Below are positions 8,388-17,656 of a stretch of 39,279 bases of DNA, in pieces. The position numbers and the translations under genes are program-made. The stretch spans positions 1 to 39,279 of the forward strand of contig NZ_KV810470.1 of assembly GCF_001812805.1 (NCBI RefSeq). Reading direction: 5' to 3'. The stretch comes from Corynebacterium sp. HMSC078H07 (GTDB taxonomy: Bacteria; Actinomycetota; Actinomycetes; Mycobacteriales; Mycobacteriaceae). How positions within the stretch are numbered: position 1 is the first letter of the stretch; each line of letters begins with the position of its first letter. Below the pieces are notes generated by a model. It saw only the letters and a program-made list of their open reading frames with translations. It made no database searches and was not told the origin of the DNA.

Positions 8388-9539
8388 ATGAGCTACACCC
8401 TGGACGAAGTTTCCTTCCTTAGTGAGAACGCATCCGTCATCGACGCCGCTGAAGCAGACCTGGAGGGGACGAAGAAGGGGCAGTTGAGGGACGTCGCCAA
8501 GCTCCAGGCCCAGTTTGGGGACTATGGGCGCGCCGTGGCCGAGCTGCTCCAAGCTCGGCGCTCCGGCAAGCTGCCACAGGATTGGCTCATGGACCATGAT
8601 TCAGCACAACAGGCCACGGCGCCGGCAGTCGCTGAGTACCGCGCGCAGTTCCTTAAAGCACGCGGCGTCGACCTCGTCCACGACCTCACCTGCTCCATCG
8701 GCACAGAGGGGCAGGCCTATGCGCCCGGCACATATGTGGGCAGCGACCTCGACGCCTCCCGCGTGGCCATGGCGCAACACAACATTGAGCACCCGGTCTT
8801 CCGTGCCGACGCGCTCACCACCACAACCACCGCCCGAGTCTGCATCGCCGACCCCGCCCGGCGCCAAGGTGGCAATCGCATCACCCGCTTAGATCAACTG
8901 CTACCGCCGCCGGCTGACCTGCTGTCGACCCACGGCGAGATGGCTATCAAATGCGCACCCGGCATCGACCACTCCGAATGGGAAGGTCTAGCCTGCGTGG
9001 TCAGCCTCGACGGCGGGGTCAAAGAGACCTGCCTATATACGCAGGGACTTGGAACGGGGAAGAGAGCGGTCATCCTCAACGCAACGCCCGAAGGACTGCA
9101 CACCGACATCATCGACGATGACCTCGACGAAGACGAGCTTCCCGACGCCGGCCCCATCGGCCGCTTCCTCATCGACCCCGACGGTGCCATCGTGCGCGCC
9201 GGGCTGGTGCGCCACTACGCCGCGCGCGAAGACCTGCACCAGATCGATCCGCGCATTGCCTACCTCACCGGCGAGCGCCTGCCGGAGGGTACCTCGGGAT
9301 TTGAATTCATCGAGATGGTGCCCATGAGGAAGCTCAAGGCGGCCATGGCCGCACACGATGTGGGCTCCCTGGAGATCTTGGTACGCGGGCAAGATGTGGA
9401 CCCGGACCAGCTGCGCAAGAAGCTCAAGCTCAAGGGCTCGACGGCCAAGACGCTCGTGGTCACCCGCATTGGGGCCAAGGGAGTCGCGGTGCTGTGCGGA
9501 CCGCGAGTAGTATCGACCGAAGGTAATTACGCACCCTAA
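8388..9539 (+). CDS. Class I SAM-dependent methyltransferase with THUMP-like domain
   Basis: This is a 383-residue protein. The N-terminal helical part (DEVSFLSENASVIDAAEADLEG) leads into a Rossmann methyltransferase core. The core shows VHDLTCSIGTEG in place of motif I, VGSDLDASRVAMAQHN (acidic residue binding the SAM ribose) and IADPARRQGG, a DPAR variant of the DPPY/DPPR catalytic motif. The C-terminal part, around ALVRGQDVDPDQLRK-type sequence (LEILVRGQDVDPDQ), matches the THUMP-like domain often annotated in actinobacteria. This suggests an RNA substrate, possibly rRNA or tRNA, but that is inference. It starts 33 nt after the NUDIX gene and is followed 34 nt later by etfB. Confidence 0.85.
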   Translation: MSYTLDEVSFLSENASVIDAAEADLEGTKKGQLRDVAKLQAQFGDYGRAVAELLQARRSGKLPQDWLMDHDSAQQATAPAVAEYRAQFLKARGVDLVHDLTCSIGTEGQAYAPGTYVGSDLDASRVAMAQHNIEHPVFRADALTTTTTARVCIADPARRQGGNRITRLDQLLPPPADLLSTHGEMAIKCAPGIDHSEWEGLACVVSLDGGVKETCLYTQGLGTGKRAVILNATPEGLHTDIIDDDLDEDELPDAGPIGRFLIDPDGAIVRAGLVRHYAAREDLHQIDPRIAYLTGERLPEGTSGFEFIEMVPMRKLKAAMAAHDVGSLEILVRGQDVDPDQLRKKLKLKGSTAKTLVVTRIGAKGVAVLCGPRVVSTEGNYAP

Positions 9540-9573
9540 TAGTTTCAAAATTTACGGAAGGGGAAGTGCCCAC

Positions 9574-10374
9574 ATGCCAGTCATTGTGGCTCTGGTTAAG
9601 CACGTACCGGATACGTGGTCAACGAAGACCCTCGAGGCGGACCACACCTTGGACCGCACCTCGGTGGATAACGTCATCGACGAGGTCAACGAGTATTCCG
9701 TCGAACAGGCCCTGCGTCTGCGCGACGACAATGCCGATGCCGGCTATGAGGTCGTCGCACTCACCATGGGCCCGGCTGCTGCCGATGAGGCTCTGCGCAA
9801 GGCCCTGGCCATGGGCGCGGACCACGCCGTGCACGTGACGGACGACGCCCTCGCCGGCGCCGACGCCCTGGCTACCGCCTGGGTTCTCAACGCCGCCATC
9901 AACAAGGTGGGAGAGAAGTTCGGTGAGGTCCAGGTCATCACCTTGGGCAACAACTCCTCCGACGCCTCCACTGGCCTTGTTGCTGGCCTCCTGGCCGAGT
10001 ACCGCCAGCTGCCCGCGCTCACGGAGCTCAAGGCCGCCTCCCTGGCCGGCGCCACCGCCACCGGCACCCGCGAGGATGCCCACGGCCACTGGGAGCTTGA
10101 GGCCAACCTGCCGGCCATCCTGTCCTTTACCGATAAAGCCGATAAGCCGCGTTTCCCCAACTTCAAAGGCCTGATGGCCGCTAAGAAGGCTGAGGTCACC
10201 ACGCTCGCCGTAGCGGACCTGGGCATCGACGGCGTGCCGTCCACCACCACGGTTACCGCCTCCGCACAGCGCCCGGCCCGCACCGCCGGTGAAGTCATTA
10301 CAGACCCGGATCCGGCGGTGGTTGCTGCCAAGGTCGCGGACTTCCTGGCCGCCAAGAATCTCATCGAGGGTTAA
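9574..10374 (+). CDS. etfB: Electron transfer flavoprotein beta subunit
   Basis: This is a 266-residue EtfB/FixA. It begins with the family's LVKHVPDTW segment, then DRTSVDNVIDEVNEYSVEQALRL, AADEALRKALAMGADHAVHV and GLVAGLLAEY. It binds AMP structurally and forms a heterodimer with EtfA. The complex takes electrons from acyl-CoA and other dehydrogenases and passes them to an ETF-quinone oxidoreductase. The start ATG has a strong purine-rich GGAAGGGGAAG site. etfA follows after 12 nt, so the two are made together. Length and motifs are complete. Confidence 0.96.
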   Translation: MPVIVALVKHVPDTWSTKTLEADHTLDRTSVDNVIDEVNEYSVEQALRLRDDNADAGYEVVALTMGPAAADEALRKALAMGADHAVHVTDDALAGADALATAWVLNAAINKVGEKFGEVQVITLGNNSSDASTGLVAGLLAEYRQLPALTELKAASLAGATATGTREDAHGHWELEANLPAILSFTDKADKPRFPNFKGLMAAKKAEVTTLAVADLGIDGVPSTTTVTASAQRPARTAGEVITDPDPAVVAAKVADFLAAKNLIEG

Positions 10375-10386
10375 AGGAGAAAACAC

Positions 10387-11346
10387 ATGTCTCACGTTTA
10401 TGTCCTAGTTGAGCACGAAGCAGACCAGCTGAGCCCCGTTACCGGCGAGCTCATCACTGCCGCGCGCGCACTCGGTACCGTCTCCGCTGTCGTCGTGGCC
10501 AAGGATGCCGCTACTGCCGCTTCCTTCGACGCCGAATTGGGCAACTTGGGCGCCGCCCAGGTGGTCCAGGCCACCGCCGCGGATTATGAGCAGCGCATCG
10601 TCACTCCGGAGGTCGATGCCCTCCACGCCTTGGCCGCCAATAACCCGGCGCCCATCGTGCTGGCCGCCACCCCGACCAACAACGAGATCGCCGGCCGCCT
10701 CGCTGCGCGCCTGGGCTCGGGTGCTCTGGTCAACGTTGACGGCATCAATGCCGACGGCAGCGCACACCACACCATTTTCGGTGGCTCCTACGAGACCTCC
10801 TCCACGGCCACCGGCTCCGTGGTCTACACCCTGCGCCCAGGCTCCGTGGTTGCCGAGCCGCAGCCGGTCACCGCAGCACCCGCGCCCTTCGAGCTGCCTG
10901 CCGCCACCGCGAAGGATGTCACCGTCACCTCCTTCACCCCGGCGGAGAAGACCGCCCGTCCGGAGCTAACCTCGGCCAAGGTCGTCGTGGCCGGTGGCCG
11001 CGGCGTGGGCGATAAGTTCGCCGACGTGGTGGAGCCGCTTGCCGACGCCCTCGGTGCCGCCGTCGGCGCCACCCGCGACGCTGTGGACGAAGGTTTCTAC
11101 GACCCTGCTTTCCAGATTGGTCAGACCGGCGCGACCGTCTCCCCGAAGCTCTACATCGGCCTGGGCATTTCCGGTGCTATTCAGCACACCTCCGGCATGC
11201 AGACCTCGGAGACCATCGTGGTGGTCAACCAGGACCAGGACGAGCCCTTCTTCCAGATCGCTGACTTGGGCGTGGTGGGTGACCTCCACGAGATCGCCCC
11301 GGCTCTGGCCAAGGAGCTCGAGGCCCGCAAGGGGGCCGGCAACTAA
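10387..11346 (+). CDS. etfA: Electron transfer flavoprotein alpha subunit
   Basis: This is a 319-residue EtfA/FixB. The N-terminal Rossmann-like half is followed by the conserved C-terminal FAD-binding domain: VVVAGGRGVGDK, GATRDAVDEGFYDPAFQIGQTG, PKLYIGLGISGAIQHTSGMQ and IVVVNQDQDEPFFQIADLGVVGDL. These residues hold the redox-active FAD of the ETF heterodimer. The start follows AAAGGAGAAAACAC, an excellent ribosome binding site. The stop TAA overlaps the ATG of the next gene as TAATG, so translation of the cysteine desulfurase is coupled to it. Confidence 0.96.
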   Translation: MSHVYVLVEHEADQLSPVTGELITAARALGTVSAVVVAKDAATAASFDAELGNLGAAQVVQATAADYEQRIVTPEVDALHALAANNPAPIVLAATPTNNEIAGRLAARLGSGALVNVDGINADGSAHHTIFGGSYETSSTATGSVVYTLRPGSVVAEPQPVTAAPAPFELPAATAKDVTVTSFTPAEKTARPELTSAKVVVAGGRGVGDKFADVVEPLADALGAAVGATRDAVDEGFYDPAFQIGQTGATVSPKLYIGLGISGAIQHTSGMQTSETIVVVNQDQDEPFFQIADLGVVGDLHEIAPALAKELEARKGAGN

Positions 11347-12482
11347 TGCCGCTCTACCTCGATTACGCAGCCACCCAACCCATGCGCCAAAGCGCCATCG
11401 ACGCGTGGACTACAGCAGCTAGCTCCCTCAACCCGGGCGCGTCCTATGCCTCAGGCCGCAAAGCGCGCTCCGTGCTTGACGACGCCCGCGAAACCGTCGC
11501 CGAGCTGCTCGGCTGCGAACCCATCGAGGTCATTTTCACCTCCTCCGGCACGGAGGCGGACAACATCGCCATCCAAGGCCTTTTCCGCGCTGCGCAGTCG
11601 GCTTCGCCCGAAGCCGCGCAGCGCATCGTTTCGACCCCCATCGAGCACCCTGCCGTGCTCGAGACCGTGGAGAGGCTCCACGCTGAGCACGGCGCCACCG
11701 TTGACCTGCTCCCAGTCGATTCCACCGGTCACGTCAGCGATTTAAGCGCCCTGGATACACCGGCCGCGGTGGCCACCTGCATGTGGGCCAACAACGAGAC
11801 CGGCGCCATCCAGCCGGTCGCGGACATTACCCAGCGCGCCGCTGCGCAGAATACCCCAGTGCACATCGACGCCGTGCAGGTCGCCGGCAAACTGCCCATC
11901 AACTTCCACGAGCTGGGTGCTACCACACTCGCAGCCAGCGCCCACAAGTTCGGCGGGCCCCGCGGCATCGGCCTGCTGCTCGCACGCCGTACCCCCGCCC
12001 CTCAACCCATCGCGTTTGGTGGCGGCCAAGAGCGTGGCATCCGCCCCGGCACCGTCGACGTAGCTAGTGCGAGTGCGCTCGCCGCAGCTCTGCGTGAGTC
12101 CGTCGCGGAAATGGAGCAGGAGGACACCCGCCTGACTGCACTCCGCGACAAGCTTCAGGCTGGCATCGAATCCAGCATCGACAACGTCATCATCAACTCT
12201 GCCGAGCCCACCCTGGCCTCCCACCTGCACGTGTCCTTCCCCGGAACGGACGGCGATAGCCTCATCATGCTGCTTGATGCTGCCGGCATCGAAGCCTCCG
12301 CTGGCTCCGCCTGCCACGCCGGTGTCAACCGCATGTCCCACGTGTTGGAGGCCATGGGCATCGACGAGGAACATGGCCGCGGCAGCCTGCGCTTTAGCCT
12401 GGGACGAATGACCACTGAAGAGGACATCGACGTGGTTATCAACGAATTACCGGAGATTATCCGTCGCGCGCGGTCGGTATAG
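11346..12482 (+). CDS. Cysteine desulfurase (NifS/IscS family)
   Basis: This is a 378-residue PLP enzyme that releases sulfur from cysteine as an enzyme persulfide. It shows YLDYAATQPM at the start, the SSGTEADNIAIQG phosphate-binding loop, HIDAVQVAG, the PLP lysine in SAHKFGGPRG (Lys 201) and the active cysteine in SAGSACHAGV (Cys 323). In actinobacteria this gene usually stands directly before mnmA, to which it would supply sulfur for 2-thiouridine in tRNA. Here mnmA is about 10 kb further on, separated by the restriction block. The start overlaps the etfA stop. The symbol iscS or nifS would be reasonable, but it is not the suf-cluster enzyme. Confidence 0.95.
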   Translation: MPLYLDYAATQPMRQSAIDAWTTAASSLNPGASYASGRKARSVLDDARETVAELLGCEPIEVIFTSSGTEADNIAIQGLFRAAQSASPEAAQRIVSTPIEHPAVLETVERLHAEHGATVDLLPVDSTGHVSDLSALDTPAAVATCMWANNETGAIQPVADITQRAAAQNTPVHIDAVQVAGKLPINFHELGATTLAASAHKFGGPRGIGLLLARRTPAPQPIAFGGGQERGIRPGTVDVASASALAAALRESVAEMEQEDTRLTALRDKLQAGIESSIDNVIINSAEPTLASHLHVSFPGTDGDSLIMLLDAAGIEASAGSACHAGVNRMSHVLEAMGIDEEHGRGSLRFSLGRMTTEEDIDVVINELPEIIRRARSV

Positions 12483-12520
12483 GAGAAAACGACCAAAAAC
12501 GTGCCGCTGTTCAGACACGT

Positions 12521-12570
12521 GCCGTAATCTACGGCGTTGTGCCACAGAGCCACTAACCCATCAGGCACAA
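12521..12570 (+). promoter_or_regulatory. Hairpin and spaced dyad before the restriction gene
   Basis: GCCGTA-ATC-TACGGC (12521-12535) is a perfect small hairpin without a T run. Directly after it, TTGTGCC (12537-12543) and GGCACAA (12564-12570) form a perfect 7-bp-arm dyad with a 20-bp centre, ending 7 nt before the ATG at 12578. The dyad could be an operator of the restriction gene. The interval also opens with AGGAGAAAAC right after the desulfurase stop, a ribosome-binding-like string with no start codon behind it. Confidence 0.4.
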
Positions 12571-12577
12571 TGTTGTC

Positions 12578-14302
12578 ATGTCGAAGTTCTCTGAGGTCCT
12601 AGAACAGCTGCGTGAAAACCAACCAAAGGCTAAATATGGCATTGCCTTTGAGAAGCTGATGGTCAACTATTTCAAGACCGACCCGACCTTGAAGAACCAA
12701 TTCGATGAGGTCTGCCGCTGGACGGATTGGCGCTACAACGGCGGCAAGGCGGATACCGGCATTGACCTGGTAGCTCGCCGCGTGGATGACGGCACGTGGA
12801 CTGCCATCCAGTGCAAGTTCTATGACTCCAAGGCGCGCATCCAAAAGTCGCACCTAGATTCCTTCTTCGAGGCTTCCGGGCATTCTTTTGACACTGAAGA
12901 AGGCCGCCAGTACTTTGGCAGCCGCCTGATTATCTCCACCACGGATCACTGGTCCTCCCACGCGGAGGATGCCCTAGCCAACCAGATTATTCCGACCAGC
13001 CGTATTGGCATCTCCGCGATTGCGGAGTCACCCATCAACTGGGATGTGGCCTTCCCTGGCTCGGAGGTGCGCGATAAGACCATCCAGATCAACCTCTCCC
13101 AACGTGAAACTTTTGAGCCCCGCCCGCACCAGCAGGCCGCAATCGACAAAGCCATCGAAGGGTTCACAACCCATGACCGCGGCAAGCTCATCATGGCGTG
13201 TGGTACCGGCAAAACCTTTACCGCCCTGCGCCTCGCGGAGCGCGTCGCTGAGGACAACGGCGGCAAGGCCCGCATCCTCTTCCTCGTGCCGTCTATTTCC
13301 TTGCTCTCGCAAACCCTGAAGGAGTGGACCGCCCAGGGCCGCCTCGATATGCGCGCCTTCGCGGTGTGCTCCGACAGCAAGGTCTCCAAGAAGGCCGAGG
13401 ACATTGCCGTCTATGACCTTGAAGTTCCCGTTTCTACCGAGGGCAAGGACATCACCACACGCTTTGAATCCGGCAAGCGTGCCAAGGGCCTCAACATCGT
13501 CTTCTCCACCTACCAGTCCATCCAGGCGGTGCATGACGCCCAACAGGTGGGCCTCGATGATTTCGATCTCGTCATTTGCGATGAAGCCCACCGCACCACC
13601 GGCATCACCTTGGCCGGTGAGGACGCCAGCAACTTTGTCCGCGTCCACGATGCCGACTACATCAAGGCCGCCAAGCGCCTTTACATGACGGCCACCCCGC
13701 GCCTTTATGACGAAGCCGTCAAGGGCAAAGCCGAGGAACACTCCGCGGAGCTGGCCTCCATGGATGATGAAGCCATCTACGGCCCGGAGTTCTACCGCCT
13801 CGGCTTCGGTGAGGCCGTGGACAAGGGCCTACTCACGGACTACAAAGTGCTCGTTATGACCGTGGACGAATCCGTCGCCGCCCAAGCCATGGCACAGAGT
13901 GAGAACAACCAGGTCAACCTCTCCCTAGCTTCTGCCATGATTGGCGCCTGGAACGGCCTGGCCAAGCGCTCCGGCGAATTGCAGGGTAAGAAGGGCGGCT
14001 TCGACGAGGACGCCCAGCCCATGCAGCGCGCGGTGGCCTTTGCCAAGGACATCAAGACCTCCCAACTCATTGCGGAGACTTACCCCTCGCTCATCGGCAC
14101 CCACCAGGAACTGCTCAAAGAAAAAGCGGTGCTTAACGACGTCTCCCTGACCAACGTCGACCTTAACGTCGCCGCCCAGCATGTCGACGGCGGCATGAAC
14201 GCCATGGAGCGCGGCACAAGGCTGTCCTGGCTCGAAGCTCCTTCAGGGGGGGGCAGCAGTCGCGCATGCTCACCAACGCGCGCTGCCTTTCTGAGGGCGT
14301 AG
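12578..14302 (+). CDS. Type ISP-like restriction-modification enzyme, N-terminal nuclease-helicase part (frameshifted)
   Basis: This is the first 574-codon frame of a single-chain restriction-modification enzyme. Residues 1-150 are an Mrr-like nuclease with GID63LVA and AIQ78CK80, the D...QxK active site. A superfamily 2 helicase/translocase follows: PRPHQQAAI (Q motif), MACGTGKTF (Walker A, Lys about 212), LVICDEAHR (DEAH box, 335-338) and LYMTATPRLY (motif III). The true product stops matching at EAPS. A run of eight G at 14246-14253 then throws the frame into a spurious tail ending at 14302. Helicase motif VI and the methyltransferase continue in another frame from about 14254. With nine (or six) G the two parts would join into about 1,660 residues, close to the length of LlaGI/LlaBIII-type enzymes. 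Confidence 0.88.
   Translation: MSKFSEVLEQLRENQPKAKYGIAFEKLMVNYFKTDPTLKNQFDEVCRWTDWRYNGGKADTGIDLVARRVDDGTWTAIQCKFYDSKARIQKSHLDSFFEASGHSFDTEEGRQYFGSRLIISTTDHWSSHAEDALANQIIPTSRIGISAIAESPINWDVAFPGSEVRDKTIQINLSQRETFEPRPHQQAAIDKAIEGFTTHDRGKLIMACGTGKTFTALRLAERVAEDNGGKARILFLVPSISLLSQTLKEWTAQGRLDMRAFAVCSDSKVSKKAEDIAVYDLEVPVSTEGKDITTRFESGKRAKGLNIVFSTYQSIQAVHDAQQVGLDDFDLVICDEAHRTTGITLAGEDASNFVRVHDADYIKAAKRLYMTATPRLYDEAVKGKAEEHSAELASMDDEAIYGPEFYRLGFGEAVDKGLLTDYKVLVMTVDESVAAQAMAQSENNQVNLSLASAMIGAWNGLAKRSGELQGKKGGFDEDAQPMQRAVAFAKDIKTSQLIAETYPSLIGTHQELLKEKAVLNDVSLTNVDLNVAAQHVDGGMNAMERGTRLSWLEAPSGGGSSRACSPTRAAFLRA
14246..14253 (+). repeat. G8 homopolymer at the frameshift in the restriction enzyme gene
   Basis: Eight consecutive G follow TCA and precede CAGCAG. 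The upstream frame (codons ending at TCA) and the downstream frame (CAG at 14254) join only if the number of G is a multiple of three, so nine or six would restore the protein. Homopolymer tracts like this are known slipped-strand switches in restriction-modification genes, and they are also common sequencing-error sites. Confidence 0.85.
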
Positions 14303-17300
14303 ACGTCCCAGCCCTGGATGCCGTCATCTTCTTCAACCCCCGCAACTCCATGGTAGACGTGGTCCAGTCCGTCGGCCGCGTCATGCGCAAGTCTGAGGGC
14401 AAGGATTACGGCTACATCATCTTGCCCGTCGCCGTAGCCAGCAACGTCTCCCCAGCAGAAGCACTCAACGACAACCAGCGCTTCAAGGTTGTCTGGCAGA
14501 TCCTCAACGCGCTGCGTGCCCACGATGACCGCTTCAACGCGAAGATTAACTCCATCGCCCTTAACGGCGAGCCCGATGATCTCCCGATCATCCCAATCCC
14601 GGTCAATCCGATTCCCGATGATCCGAACGCCAGCAAAGATGCAGAAGAAGATCCGCGGGAGAAGCTCAATGCGAGCGATGTTGAGCGCTCTTCGGATAGC
14701 TCTTCCGCGTGGGAGGACCCATCTGCCGTTATTCGACAGATCGCGCTGTTCTCTCTGGAGGAGTGGCAAGAAGCCATCTACACCAAGCTGGTGGATAAGG
14801 TCGGCAGCCGTACCTACTGGGAAGACTGGGCAGATGACGTTGCCACGATTGCGGAGAACCAAATCACCCGCATTAAGGCGCTTCTCGATGACGCCGATGT
14901 AGACCTACGCACAGAATTCGACAGTTTCGTTGAAGGCCTACGCAACAACCTCAACGATGGCATCAGCGAAGAAGACGCTATCTCGATGCTCTCGCAGCAC
15001 CTCATTACGGCACCGGTCTTCAACGCGCTCTTTGAGAACCATGACTTCATCACCCACAACCCCGTGGCCCAGGTCATGGAGAAGATGGTCAAGGCTTTGT
15101 CCAAGGCAAACCTCGATACCGAAACCGAGTCCCTGGAGAAGTTCTACGAGTCCGTTCGCGTCCGTGCCTCTGAGGTGAACTCCGCTTCCGGCAAGCAGCA
15201 AGTTATTAAGGAGCTCTACGAGCGCTTCTTCCGCAAGGCCTTCAAGAAGCAATCGGAAGCCCTTGGCATCGTCTACACCCCAGTCGAAATCGTTGACTTC
15301 ATCCTGCGCGCTGCCGACGACGTATCCAAGAAGCACTTCGGTAGGGGACTTACCGACGAGGGCGTGTGCATCCTCGATCCCTTCGCCGGCACCTCCACCT
15401 TCACGGTTCGTCTCCTACAGTCCGGACTTATCAAGCCGGAAGACCTCGCCCGTAAGTACGCCACCGAACTCTTCGCCACCGAGATCATGCTGCTGGCCTA
15501 CTACGTCTCTGCCGTCAATATCGAGACCACATACAACGCCCTGCGAGAAGAAGCAGCCCTCCGAAACGGCGAACCAGCACCCGAGTACGTGCCCTTCACC
15601 AACATCGCCCTAGCCGATACTTTCCAAATCCACGAGGAAGGCGACATCCCAGACCTCAACATCTTCCGCGAGAACAACGAGACCATCGAACGCCAGAAGA
15701 ATGCACCCATCAACGTGGTGATTGGCAACCCGCCGTACTCAGCCGGCCAAAAGTCCGCCAACGACCTCAACGCGAACCTGAAATACCCGAGCCTGGACAA
15801 GCGCATTGCGGAGACCTACGCCGCAAAGTCCACAGCCACCAACAAGAACTCGCTTTACGACTCGTACCTAAGAGCTTTCCGCTGGGCCACTGACCGCATC
15901 GGCGATCAAGGTGTGGTCGCGTTCGTCTCAAACGGCGGCTGGATCGACGGAAACACCGGCGACGGCGTGCGTCTGTCGATGGCCGAGGATTTCACCGATC
16001 TCTATGTGTTTAACCTTCGCGGCAATATGCGTAACTCCAACTGGCGAGAGGAAGGAGGTCAGATTTTCGGTGCAGGATCGCAGACCACTATTGCCGTGTT
16101 TATCGGAGTAAAAGACCCGAACAAGACGAATTTCAGCTTGCACTATATACAGACCCCTGATGGTGCAACTCGTGATGAGAAGCTTGAGATAGTTGAAAAA
16201 TCAACAGTTAAGGACATGGAATGGCAGCAGCTCACGCCGAATAGGGAAGGCGACTGGCTGAATCAGCGTTCGGAAGAATTTAAAACTTGGCCTGTTATCG
16301 GCGAAAAGAAGGGAACAAATAGGAAAATTTTCAATGTGTTTTCTGCGGGGCTTCAAACTAACCGTGATTCCTGGGTCTATTCTTCTTCAACTGCAGCTCT
16401 TGAGAACCAAGTTGCTACGTTGCGGGATACATACTCTCAGGCGCTCGAAGCAATCAAGCCAGATCAAAAGGCGAAGGACTTCCTCAAACAAGAGCCGTGG
16501 TTTATAGATTCTACGCGTAGTAAATGGTCCTCCAGTTTAGAGAATCAGTTAGATAGACGGTTAGAGCTGGGGCAGACCGGTTTTACCGTTTCAAGTCTCT
16601 ATCGACCTTTTCACCGCCAGATTGTCTATTTTGACAGCCAATTGAATCATCGACGCTATCAACTCCCCTCAATGTTCCCAACCCCGGAACACCGCAATAT
16701 CGGGTTTTATCAGGTCGGGAATGGTTCTGCTGTTCCTTTTTCTGTCGTGGCCACAAATTTGCTGCCTGACCTACACGTCACTGGCGCAGGATCGGGTGGC
16801 CAGTACTTCCCCCGCTTCACCTGGGCCGCCGTCTCAGCCGACGATGGTGGGCTGTTTGGTGAGGGGAGCGTCGCCAAGCAAGGCGAGGCCAGCATCTACG
16901 GTTCGATTAGTGAGGTTGTCGACGGCTACGTGCGAGTGGACAACATCACTGATGAGTTTAAGGCTTTCTACCGCGATGCGCTGGGTGCTGACATCACGGG
17001 TGATGACATCTTCCACTTTGTCTACGGCAAGCTGCATGACCCTGGCTACCGCACTAAGTATGCGGCTGACTTGAAGAAGATGCTGCCGCACATTGAGACG
17101 CCGTCGTCGCGTGCGGAGTTCGACAAGTTTGCTGCTGCGGGTCAGGAGTTGATGGATCTTCACGTTAACTACGAGTCCGTGGAGCCGTGGCCGATAGATA
17201 TTCAGGTCAAAGGCGATGAATCCGACTGTGAGACGTGGCGCGTGCTCAAGATGAAGTGGGCCAAGCGCAGAGACCCGGAGACCGGTAAGAACGTCAATGA

Positions 17301-17565
17301 CGTGACCAGGCTGATCTACAACAAGCGCGTGACCATTTCTGGTATTCCGGCCGAGGCGGATGAGTACATGTTGGGCTCGCGCTCAGCTGTCGCGTGGCTG
17401 ATTGACCGCTACCAGGTCAAGAAGGACAAGGCCTCGGGCATCGTCAACGACCCCAATGATTGGGCCGACGAGGTAGGCAATCCGCGCTACATCGTGGACC
17501 TTATTGGGAAAGTGGTGCGCGTGGCCATGGAGACAGTGCGGATAGTGGATGAGTTGGCCAGTTGA
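14266..17565 (+). CDS. Type ISP-like restriction-modification enzyme, helicase end, methyltransferase and target-recognition part
   Basis: This is the 1,099-codon second frame of the same gene. It starts with the end of the helicase (ARCLSEGVDVPALDAVIF and motif VI QSVGRVMRK). A helical coupler follows, then an N6-adenine methyltransferase with ILDPFAGTSTF (motif I, residues 369-379) and VIGNPPYSAG (motif IV, 486-493). The remaining part, after about residue 600, is expected to be the target recognition domain. Such enzymes methylate one strand of an asymmetric site and cut after head-to-head translocation; that is family knowledge. The ATG at 14266 is only the first Met after the frameshift, not a natural start. 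The segment about 16120-16790 is clearly more AT-rich than the flanking parts, as expected of an exchanged recognition domain. The ending VRIVDELAS is in the normal base composition again. Confidence 0.88.
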   Translation: MLTNARCLSEGVDVPALDAVIFFNPRNSMVDVVQSVGRVMRKSEGKDYGYIILPVAVASNVSPAEALNDNQRFKVVWQILNALRAHDDRFNAKINSIALNGEPDDLPIIPIPVNPIPDDPNASKDAEEDPREKLNASDVERSSDSSSAWEDPSAVIRQIALFSLEEWQEAIYTKLVDKVGSRTYWEDWADDVATIAENQITRIKALLDDADVDLRTEFDSFVEGLRNNLNDGISEEDAISMLSQHLITAPVFNALFENHDFITHNPVAQVMEKMVKALSKANLDTETESLEKFYESVRVRASEVNSASGKQQVIKELYERFFRKAFKKQSEALGIVYTPVEIVDFILRAADDVSKKHFGRGLTDEGVCILDPFAGTSTFTVRLLQSGLIKPEDLARKYATELFATEIMLLAYYVSAVNIETTYNALREEAALRNGEPAPEYVPFTNIALADTFQIHEEGDIPDLNIFRENNETIERQKNAPINVVIGNPPYSAGQKSANDLNANLKYPSLDKRIAETYAAKSTATNKNSLYDSYLRAFRWATDRIGDQGVVAFVSNGGWIDGNTGDGVRLSMAEDFTDLYVFNLRGNMRNSNWREEGGQIFGAGSQTTIAVFIGVKDPNKTNFSLHYIQTPDGATRDEKLEIVEKSTVKDMEWQQLTPNREGDWLNQRSEEFKTWPVIGEKKGTNRKIFNVFSAGLQTNRDSWVYSSSTAALENQVATLRDTYSQALEAIKPDQKAKDFLKQEPWFIDSTRSKWSSSLENQLDRRLELGQTGFTVSSLYRPFHRQIVYFDSQLNHRRYQLPSMFPTPEHRNIGFYQVGNGSAVPFSVVATNLLPDLHVTGAGSGGQYFPRFTWAAVSADDGGLFGEGSVAKQGEASIYGSISEVVDGYVRVDNITDEFKAFYRDALGADITGDDIFHFVYGKLHDPGYRTKYAADLKKMLPHIETPSSRAEFDKFAAAGQELMDLHVNYESVEPWPIDIQVKGDESDCETWRVLKMKWAKRRDPETGKNVNDVTRLIYNKRVTISGIPAEADEYMLGSRSAVAWLIDRYQVKKDKASGIVNDPNDWADEVGNPRYIVDLIGKVVRVAMETVRIVDELAS

Positions 17566-17656
17566 CCTCGTGACTATCCGCTAGGGTTAAAGGAAGTAGC
17601 GGAATCTAGTTCTGCCGTTCGCATGTACTTATCGTTGAGGGAGTGGTGACGTACCG

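Noticed and set aside
14266..14268. ATG 14266 as a real start of a separate methyltransferase gene
   Set aside because: It lies in the middle of helicase sequence, and no ribosome binding site precedes it.
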